Positions 57,755 through 64,000 of a stretch of DNA of 64,000 bases are shown here, one piece after another; within the stretch, counting starts at the first letter, position 1; each line of letters starts with the position of its first letter. A program made the position numbers and the translations under genes. A model generated the notes under the pieces. That model had not been told where the DNA came from. It searched no databases and saw only the letters and a list, made by a program, of their open reading frames with translations. Source of the stretch: Flavobacterium oreochromis. Its GTDB lineage: Bacteria; Bacteroidota; Bacteroidia; Flavobacteriales; Flavobacteriaceae. The stretch is taken from assembly GCF_019565455.1 (NCBI RefSeq), contig NZ_CP067377.1, positions 2,176,001 to 2,240,000 of the forward strand, given 5' to 3'.

Positions 57755-59062
57755 ATGAACGTATTGAGTTTAATCATAAAAAGAGAATTTATTGCTAAAG
57801 TTCGCAATAAGTCATTTATAGTAATGACCTTTTTGAGTCCATTATTATTTCTAGGTATGTCAGTCTTAATTGGGGTTTTAGCCAATATGAATAAAGGCGA
57901 AATTAAGAAGATTGCTATTCATGACGAAGTAGGAGTGTTAAAGCAAGATTTTAAAAACACTAAAGAGATAAAGTATACAGATTTATCACAAATGCCTTTT
58001 GATTTGGCTAAAACTACAGCATCAAAAGATTTCGAAGGACTTATTTTTATTCCAAAAGTAGTTAATTCAAAAGAGTTAATTAATAAAGTTGAGTATATTT
58101 CAGATGAGAGTCCTAGTTTAGAATTTGTTTCAGATATAGAAAAAGTAATAGATGCACATTTAACAAAAGATAATCTAAATACATTAGGTTTTGATTCAGA
58201 TAAAATTGAGAAGGCAAAGGTTGAATCAGAACTTCATATCGCTAAGTTTTCAGGAGAAGAAGGTTTAAAGTATTTGAATGAAATTAAAGTGTTTTTTGGA
58301 GGAGCTTTTGGTTATTTAATCATGATGTTTATTATTATCTATGGAAATTTCGTTATGCGTAGTGTAATAGAAGAAAAAACATCAAGAATTATTGAAGTAA
58401 TTATTTCATCAGTAAAACCATATCAGTTAATGATGGGGAAGATCATAGGTAATTCATTGGCAGGTATTTTGCAATTTACTATTTGGGTAGTATTAGGTTT
58501 GTTGTTATTATTTGGTTCTTCAATCTTTTTAGGAAATTCAGCGGATCCAACAACTGTACATCAAGCTATACAACAATTGCCTTCACATGCAGGAAATATA
58601 GCTTCAATGCTTGAAAAAGTTAATCTTTACTATAATGAAATACCTGTTTTGACCACTGTTATTTATTTTTTAATTTATTTTATAGGAGGATATTTCTTAT
58701 ATAGTTCTTTGTATGCAGCTATAGGAGCTGCTGTTGATTCAGAAACGGATTCGCAACAATTTTTGTTACCTATTATTATGCCATTAATGTTAGGTATTTA
58801 TGTAGGTTTTTTTACAGTGGTGAATGATCCTCATGGTACAGTAGCAACAGTGTTTTCTATGATTCCATTTACATCTCCAATCGTAATGTTAATGCGTATT
58901 CCTTTTGGAGTGCCTGTTTGGCAATTAGTAGTTTCTCTATTATTACTTTTTGGGACATTCTTGGGAGTAGTTTGGTTTGCTAGTAAAATTTATAGAGTAG
59001 GAATTTTGATGTATGGTAAAAAGCCAACATGGAAAGAATTGTATAAATGGCTTAGATATTAG
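57755..59062 (+). CDS. ABC-2 type transporter permease (NatB-like)
   Basis: A 435-residue membrane protein. N-terminal helix at FIVMTFLSPLLFLGMSVLIG, then a periplasmic domain of about 150 residues. Five more helices follow (GAFGYLIMMFIIIYGNFVM; NSLAGILQFTIWVVLGLLLL; LTTVIYFLIYFIGGYFLYSS and others). The conserved RSVIEEKTSRIIEVIISSVK cytoplasmic loop couples to the ATPase. It ends RVGILMYGKKPTWKELYKWL. Together with the upstream ATPase it would export an unknown substrate. Confidence 0.9.
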   Translation: MNVLSLIIKREFIAKVRNKSFIVMTFLSPLLFLGMSVLIGVLANMNKGEIKKIAIHDEVGVLKQDFKNTKEIKYTDLSQMPFDLAKTTASKDFEGLIFIPKVVNSKELINKVEYISDESPSLEFVSDIEKVIDAHLTKDNLNTLGFDSDKIEKAKVESELHIAKFSGEEGLKYLNEIKVFFGGAFGYLIMMFIIIYGNFVMRSVIEEKTSRIIEVIISSVKPYQLMMGKIIGNSLAGILQFTIWVVLGLLLLFGSSIFLGNSADPTTVHQAIQQLPSHAGNIASMLEKVNLYYNEIPVLTTVIYFLIYFIGGYFLYSSLYAAIGAAVDSETDSQQFLLPIIMPLMLGIYVGFFTVVNDPHGTVATVFSMIPFTSPIVMLMRIPFGVPVWQLVVSLLLLFGTFLGVVWFASKIYRVGILMYGKKPTWKELYKWLRY

Positions 59063-59497
59063 TCCTATTGAGAGGTGATATAAATATAAATTTTTAGAGA
59101 TTTCTTAATTTTTTAAAAAGCTATACTTTTAATAAATGAAATATATATGTTGCAACTAAAAAATATAAGCGAATAATAAATTCGATTAACTTCGTGGATT
59201 ACAAGAAGCAGTATTTTTATACTTAGTAATATTATGGATGATTTTTAACGAGATATTAGTAAAAAGCCTTAATCCTTTTAGGTTATGTGGTATTTGTTGA
59301 AATTCTAAATATGACTTGAAAAATCTTTGTAATTTGAAGTTTATCTCTAAAAAAGAATTTAATAAATTATTTTCAAAAAGTAGGGGGTGGAACAAGTAAT
59401 GGCTTCCATCCTAAATATGGAATAAAAAATATAGTAATTAAATAAGGTTAAAGAACTTTGCAATTTTGTTACTTTATAAATTTGTAACCTATTAAAA
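59063..59497. other. 435-bp gap without a recognised gene
   Basis: No supported gene. A stretch at about 59290-59400 reads on the plus strand as SKYDLKNLCNLKFISKKEFN and then LFSKSRGWNK, which looks faintly protein-like, but I cannot assign it and no start is present. The 3' end holds a TTG at 59458-59460 and TAAATTTG at 59477-59484, a probable promoter (16-bp spacer) for the downstream regulator. Confidence 0.4.
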
Positions 59498-60661
59498 ATG
59501 AGTAAAATATTAATTATAGAAGACGAAGCGGCAATTCGTAGGGTTTTAGTGAAAATTTTATCAGAAGAGAATGATTCGTATAAAGTCGAAGAGGCCGAAG
59601 ATGGTTTACAAGGATTAGAAAAAGTAAAAAATGAAGATTATGATCTGATTCTTTGTGATATAAAAATGCCTAAAATGGATGGAGTAGAAGTACTCGAGGC
59701 AGTAAAAAAAATAAAGCCTGAAATTCCCATGGTGATGATATCAGGTCATGGTGATTTAGAAACAGCAGTTAATACGATGCGATTAGGGGCATTTGATTAT
59801 ATATCAAAACCACCTGATTTAAATCGTTTATTAAATACTGTTCGTAATGCTTTAGATAAAAAGAAATTAGTAGTTGAAAATAAAATTTTAAAGAAAAAAG
59901 TTTCTAAAAATTATGAGATGATAGGAAGTAGTACTGCTATTTCTCATATAAAAGAAATGATTGAAAAAGTAGCTCCTACTGAAGCACGTGTTTTAATAAC
60001 AGGACCAAATGGTACAGGAAAAGAATTAGTAGCCCATCAAATACATCAACGTAGTGAACGATCTGGAAGACCAATGATTGAGGTTAATTGTGCTGCTATC
60101 CCAACAGAATTAATTGAAAGTGAGTTGTTTGGGCATGTTAAAGGAGCTTTTACTTCAGCTGTAAAAGATAGAGCAGGTAAATTTGAAGCGGCTGATGGAG
60201 GAACTATTTTCTTAGATGAAATAGGGGATATGAGTTTACCAGCTCAAGCTAAAGTATTGCGTGCTTTACAGGAAAATTTAATTCAGCGTGTGGGTGCAGA
60301 TAAAGATATTAAGGTAAATGTTCGTGTGGTAGCTGCAACTAATAAAGATTTGAAAAAAGAAATAGAGGAAGGGCGTTTTCGTGAAGATCTATATCATCGT
60401 TTAGCAGTTATTTTAATCAAGGTTCCAGCTTTAAATGATAGAAGAGATGATATACCCTTATTAATAGAACATTTTACTAATAAAATAGCTGGTGAACAAG
60501 GTAGTGCAATTAAATCTTTTTCAAATTCAGCTATTCAGTTATTACAAGAATATGATTGGACAGGTAATATCCGTGAGTTACGTAATGTGATAGAACGATT
60601 AATTATTCTTGGGGGTAACGAAATTTCAGAAAATGATGTAAAGTTGTTTGCATCAAAATAG
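59498..60661 (+). CDS. Sigma-54-dependent NtrC-like response regulator without HTH domain
   Basis: A 387-residue regulator. The receiver domain at residues 1-120 has the phospho-acceptor D54 in [20 protein letters not shown]. The AAA+ domain follows with Walker [17 protein letters not shown], the sigma-54 contact loop GAFTSA (usually GAFTGA), Walker [13 protein letters not shown], and the arginine-rich [20 protein letters not shown]. It ends [20 protein letters not shown], with no Fis-type DNA-binding domain. Such HTH-less forms are frequent in flavobacteria, so it may act through the receiver and AAA+ core alone. Intact. Confidence 0.9.
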   Translation: MSKILIIEDEAAIRRVLVKILSEENDSYKVEEAEDGLQGLEKVKNEDYDLILCDIKMPKMDGVEVLEAVKKIKPEIPMVMISGHGDLETAVNTMRLGAFDYISKPPDLNRLLNTVRNALDKKKLVVENKILKKKVSKNYEMIGSSTAISHIKEMIEKVAPTEARVLITGPNGTGKELVAHQIHQRSERSGRPMIEVNCAAIPTELIESELFGHVKGAFTSAVKDRAGKFEAADGGTIFLDEIGDMSLPAQAKVLRALQENLIQRVGADKDIKVNVRVVAATNKDLKKEIEEGRFREDLYHRLAVILIKVPALNDRRDDIPLLIEHFTNKIAGEQGSAIKSFSNSAIQLLQEYDWTGNIRELRNVIERLIILGGNEISENDVKLFASK

Positions 60662-60663
60662 CT

Positions 60664-60743
60664 AAAAGTCCTTAGTACATAGTTCTTAGAATAATATTAA
60701 AAGTAATTTTACTAAGTACTCGGTACTCATAACTTAGTACTAA
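60664..60743. repeat. Intergenic word repeat (TTAGTAC / GTACTTAG words)
   Basis: Left TCCTTAGTACATAGTTCTTA (60668-60687). Right CTAAGTACTCGGTACTCA and TAACTTAGTACTA (about 60708-60742). It is an imperfect hairpin between the regulator stop and the DEAD-like gene. Confidence 0.6.
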
Positions 60744-60748
60744 AAAAT

Positions 60749-61374
60749 ATGAATTTAAAAAAATCAATCAAAATCTTCAGAATGCCTTAATAGAAAATGG
60801 TATTACTGAAGCTACTGAAATTCAAGCGGATTGCTGGGGAACATTGAAAAGTGGTGCTGATGCTATTGTTGGAATGGGAGAAGGAGAAGGAAAGTCCTCT
60901 ACGGTGGCTTATACAGTTATTCAAAAATTAGAAAAACCAATAGGTGAATCTACAAGAGGACTAATTATTGTGAAAGATAAAGATTCTGTGTTACAAATGT
61001 TAGATTACTTTGAAAAATTTGGAAAATATAGTAATCTTAGAGTAATTGGTGTTAATGACAAAACAGATATAGATGATGAGAAAAATATTATTTCTGCAGG
61101 AATGGATGTTTTGATAGGTACTCCTAATAAAATTAATGCAATGTTTTCTGGAGCAGGATTTAACATGAATACTATTAAAATTTTTGTGGTTGATGATGCT
61201 GATTTGATCTTTAAACAGCGTTTAGAACCTATTATTCAAAGATTATCACAAAGTATAGAAAAAACACAACGCTTATTTTTTACTTCAGAATTGACAGAAC
61301 GTGTTGCTATTTTAGCAGATAAAATAATGATAGAGCCCTATTTGTTTGGGATTGATTATGAAGATGAAGAATAA
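60749..61374 (+). CDS. Single-RecA-domain DEAD-box-like protein (one frame break)
   Basis: About 208 residues, only the first RecA-like lobe of a DEAD-box protein. The Q-motif region is INQNLQNALIENGITEATEI after repair. The P-loop position reads GMGEGEGKSSTVAYT instead of AxTGxGKT. The TPGR-equivalent is DVLIGTPNKINAMF, motif II is VVDDADLIF (DDAD), and motif III would be FFTSELTER. There is no helicase C domain and the protein ends FGIDYEDEE. The frame is lost in the A run 60757-60763; one extra base fixes it. A conserved short form of uncertain activity in flavobacteria. Confidence 0.75.
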
Positions 61375-61427
61375 CAATTTATTTCTAAAAAAAGGTATCA
61401 TTATGATGCCTTTTTTTAGAAATAAAT
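61375..61427 (+). terminator. Long palindromic terminator after the DEAD-like gene
   Basis: A nearly continuous palindrome: CAATTTATTTCTAAAAAAAG on the left faces CTTTTTTTAGAAATAAATTG on the right, with GTATCA/TGATGC at the loop. Symmetric A and T runs could serve either strand. Confidence 0.85.
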
Positions 61428-61471
61428 TGTTAATATCGGTTAAAAATTTTTTTAAACCAAAACGATATTAG

Positions 61472-61479
61472 TAAATTTG
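61472..61479 (+). promoter_or_regulatory. -7 element just before the Fic gene
   Basis: TAAATTTG, a full TAnnTTTG match, ends only four bases before the ATG at 61484. If used, the mRNA would have almost no 5' leader (leaderless start). No TTG at the usual distance was found. Confidence 0.4.
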
Positions 61480-61483
61480 TAGT

Positions 61484-62452
61484 ATGTGGAATATAGATTT
61501 GTCATACAGAAAAGAATTTCAATCAACATTTGAGAGATTATATGAAAAAAAAGAAGCGCTAGTTAAAGCTAGGCCGCTACCTAAAATAGCTATAGAAAAA
61601 ATTAAAGAATCACTTTCTATTGAATGGACTTACAATTCTAATAGTATCGAAGGAAATACGCTTACTCTGCGAGAAACACAAATGATACTTCAAGAAGGAA
61701 TTACTATAAAAGGAGTTTCTCTTAGAGAACATTTTGAAGCAAAAAATCATGAAAAAGCAATTGATTATTTGTATGAAATAGTAAATGAACAATACATATT
61801 TAGAAGTATTGATATGCTTACTTTACATGGATATGTTTTAAGATCTATAGAAGATGATTTTGCTGGACGTTTAAGAAATGGAGGCGTTCGTATATCAGGA
61901 GCTAATTTTATACCTCCTAACGCAAATAAAGTCTCAGATTTAATAGATGAATTGATAGAATTTGTGAATAACAATCCATTAGGATTAAATGATATAGAGT
62001 TAGCTACTGTATTCCATCATAAGTTTGTTTGGATTCATCCATTTTTTGATGGAAATGGAAGAACTGTTCGTTTATGTATGAATTTGTTATTAATGCGTTG
62101 TGGTTTTCCTCCTGCCATTATTTTGAAAAATGATCGAAAAAAATATTATGAAGCTTTAAATCAGGCTAATAATGGGAGTTATCAAAAACTCATTTTATTA
62201 ATGTGTCAAGCTGTTGAGCGTACATTAAATATTTATTTGAATGTATTACCTGGAAATGATAATGAATATGAGCTTATAGCTAATATAGTTAATGAGCCAT
62301 CAACTTCTTATGGGTTTACACAGGAATATATTAGCTTACTAGCTAGACAAGGCAAAATAGATGCTCATAAAGAGGGGAGAAATTGGGTTACTACTAAAAA
62401 GGCCATTCAAGAATATATAGAAAATCGGAAACGTAAAAGAATGTTGAAATGA
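61484..62452 (+). CDS. Fic family protein
   Basis: A 322-residue probable protein AMPylase. The Fic motif is HPFFDGNGRTVRL (HPFxxGNGR with catalytic H) at about residues 184-196. The inhibitory helix motif [S/T]xxxE[G/N] appears near the N-terminus as SNSIEGNTLT, making this a class II (self-inhibited) Fic protein. The C-terminus has a winged-helix-like end (YISLLARQGKIDAHKEGRNW). It is followed by a good terminator. No antitoxin gene is adjacent, in line with internal inhibition. Intact. Confidence 0.92.
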   Translation: MWNIDLSYRKEFQSTFERLYEKKEALVKARPLPKIAIEKIKESLSIEWTYNSNSIEGNTLTLRETQMILQEGITIKGVSLREHFEAKNHEKAIDYLYEIVNEQYIFRSIDMLTLHGYVLRSIEDDFAGRLRNGGVRISGANFIPPNANKVSDLIDELIEFVNNNPLGLNDIELATVFHHKFVWIHPFFDGNGRTVRLCMNLLLMRCGFPPAIILKNDRKKYYEALNQANNGSYQKLILLMCQAVERTLNIYLNVLPGNDNEYELIANIVNEPSTSYGFTQEYISLLARQGKIDAHKEGRNWVTTKKAIQEYIENRKRKRMLK

Positions 62453-62464
62453 TTAAAAAAATAA

Positions 62465-62491
62465 AAAATCTCCTGTATTTTAGGAGATTTT
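62465..62491 (+). terminator. Terminator of the Fic gene
   Basis: Stem AAAATCTCCT/AGGAGATTTT with a seven-base loop, 13 bp after the stop. Confidence 0.85.
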
Positions 62492-62537
62492 CTGTTTTAT
62501 AGATAACTTGTACTAAAAAATAATAGATTTTAAAAAT

Positions 62538-64000
62538 ATGAATGAATATAGAATAATTTTGATATCCTTTTTTCTATTTATAGGAATGTATTTTAATGCA
62601 CAGATTATAGGAAATGTTTCGGAACAAGCTATGGTAGTTTCGGCTAGAGAAGAAGCTTCTAAAATTGGTATTCAAATTTTAAAAAAAGGAGGTAATGCCT
62701 TTGATGCTATGGTAGCTACTGAATTGGCTTTGGCAGTTAGTTATCCACAGGCAGGAAATATAGGGGGGGAGGATTTATGGTGTATAGAAAAGTAAATGGT
62801 CAAGTAGGAACTTTGGATTATAGAGAAAAAGCTCCTGTGACTGCTTCTACAGATATGTTTTTAGATAAGGATAAAAATGTGATTGATGGTTTGAGTACTG
62901 GTTCTGGGAAAGCTATAGGAGTGCCAGGAACTATTGTGGGTATTTTTGAGGTTCATAAAAAAATGGGATCTTTACCTTTAAAAGAAATTTTTCAACCAGT
63001 TATTGAATTGGCAGAAAGAGGATTTGTAGTTACTCCAAAGAATGAAATTACATTTACTCATTATAGAAATGATTTTGTAAAAGTGAACGGAGCTAAAAGT
63101 TTATATTCTAAAATATATAAAGCAGGTGATACTATAAAACAATTACAATTGGCTAAAACGTTGAGGAAAATTCTTAAAAAAGGGAATAAAGAATTTTATG
63201 AAGGTGAAACAGCTAAATCAATAGTTGCTTTTATAAAGCAAAGAGGAGGTATTATTTCTTTACAAGATTTAAAAGAATATAGAGCTGTTTGGAGAAAACC
63301 AATTATTTTTAATTATAAAGATTATAATATAATAACGATGGCTCCTCCTAGTAGTGGAGGTATCACTTTATCTCAAATTCTTAAAATGATAGAGCCTTAT
63401 CCATTAAAAGATTTTGGATATAATTCAGAAAAATCTATTCAATTACTTGTTGAAGCAGAACGAAGAGCCTATGCTGATCGGAATTATTTTTTAGGAGATC
63501 CTGATTTTGTTAAGATTCCTCAAGATGAATTGTTGAAAGGAACATATTTAAAGGAGAGGATGGCTACCTTTTCGTTTGATAGGGCAACTTCTTCAAAAGA
63601 AATGAAACATGGAAATATTGAATTTTTTAATGAAAGTACAGAAACGACACACTATTCTATAGTTGATTCCTATGGAAATGCCATTGCTGCTACTACAACT
63701 TTAAATGACAATTTTGGGAGTAAACATTATTCAGATGAGCTGGGCTTCTTTTTTAATAATGAAATGGATGATTTTAGTATAAAATCAGGTGTATCTAATT
63801 TGTATGGTCTAGTTGGAGCTAAAGCAAATGAAATTCAACCTAAAAAACGAATGTTGAGCTCTATGACTCCAACTATTGTTGAAAAAAAGGAAAATTATTT
63901 ATGGTTGTGGGAACTCCAGGAGGTTCAACGATAATAACTTCAGTACTTCAAACATTTTTGAATGTAATTGAATTTAATATGGGAATGCAAGAAGCTGTTA
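62538..64000 (+). CDS. ggt: Gamma-glutamyltransferase, 5' part (two frame breaks, 3' end outside window)
   Basis: A secreted Ntn hydrolase that moves or hydrolyses gamma-glutamyl groups from glutathione. A signal peptide (IILISFFLFIGMYFNAQ) is followed by EEASKIGIQILKKGGNAFDA and TLDYREKAPVTASTDMF (active-site arginine region). The nucleophile threonine that follows self-cleavage is in STETTHYSIVDSYGNAIA. The frame breaks in the seven-G run 62763-62769 (one G short: AGNIGGGGFMVYRK) and at about 63898-63900 (one T short, giving FMVVGTPGGSTIIT). The C-terminal end lies beyond the window. Confidence 0.9.

Noticed and set aside
59186..59395. 69-codon minus-strand frame before the NtrC-like gene
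   Set aside because: No recognisable domain or start context; plus-strand promoter elements for the regulator lie just beyond it.
61484..62452. Fic protein with neighbouring antitoxin as a toxin-antitoxin pair
   Set aside because: No small partner gene is adjacent, and the protein carries its own inhibitory helix motif SNSIEGN.

Overview
The window is strongly AT-rich and looks like a chromosome segment from a Flavobacteriaceae bacterium, most likely Flavobacterium or a close relative. The evidence is gene content typical of the family: the parA-parB-DUF5683-dapB-lepB-wbqC cluster, rpmB-rpmG-DUF4295, DUF6029, DUF6607, Omp28, a T9SS sorting domain, DnaJ with only two CxxCxGxG motifs, and a SecA without the C-terminal zinc motif. 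Several genes are also preceded by TAnnTTTG, the Bacteroidetes -7 promoter element. Nothing in the sequence fixes the species. I saw no rRNA or tRNA gene, CRISPR array, prophage or plasmid function.

Layout. 1-2.4 kb: two rhomboid proteases and an endonuclease/exonuclease/phosphatase protein. 2.4-7.7 kb (minus): parA, parB, DUF5683, dapB, lepB, wbqC. 7.9-20.3 kb (minus): an aminotransferase, a PafA-like phosphatase, methyltransferases, secA, DUF2795, a cobalamin adenosyltransferase and an M16 protease. 20.4-29 kb: a LolD-type ATPase, Omp28, a TlpA thioredoxin, DUF6029, a methyltransferase, an ABC-F ATPase and a CocE-type hydrolase. 29-29.9 kb: gene remnants. 29.9-39 kb (plus): a glycosyltransferase, a 2-oxoacid dehydrogenase E2, an exonuclease, a FAH-family protein, an Hpt protein, cinA, rpmB, rpmG, DUF4295, ftsY and trxB. 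39.0-40.4 kb: a complete IS256-family element with terminal inverted repeats and an 8-bp target duplication. 40.5-46.2 kb: a probable heme/iron uptake locus made of DUF6607, a TonB receptor, a HmuY lipoprotein and a second HmuY-like protein with a T9SS tail. 46.3-52.3 kb (minus): DUF4870, DUF4440, PadR, PspC, a class C serine hydrolase and two GIN-domain proteins; a TGAT microsatellite lies in front of padR. 52.6-64 kb: DUF4442, a TIGR01777 epimerase, YceI, grpE, dnaJ, an ABC-2 exporter, an NtrC-like regulator, a one-domain DEAD-like protein, a Fic protein and a gamma-glutamyltransferase that runs off the end.

The main caveat is reading-frame integrity. About thirty single-base frame breaks, nearly all in homopolymer runs, split roughly two dozen genes, including lepB, dapB, parB, ftsY and the E2 gene. 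In each case a one-base change restores a family-typical protein. This pattern points to sequencing or assembly error rather than gene decay, so these genes are given at full repaired extent. Only the 29.0-29.9 kb remnants and perhaps the 11.6 kb methyltransferase fragment look truly degenerate.

No wholly new system can be claimed. The most interesting items are the two-HmuY heme locus, the microsatellite ahead of padR-pspC, the serine-ladder GIN protein, the one-domain DEAD-like protein, and several short-word hairpin elements filling gaps between genes.
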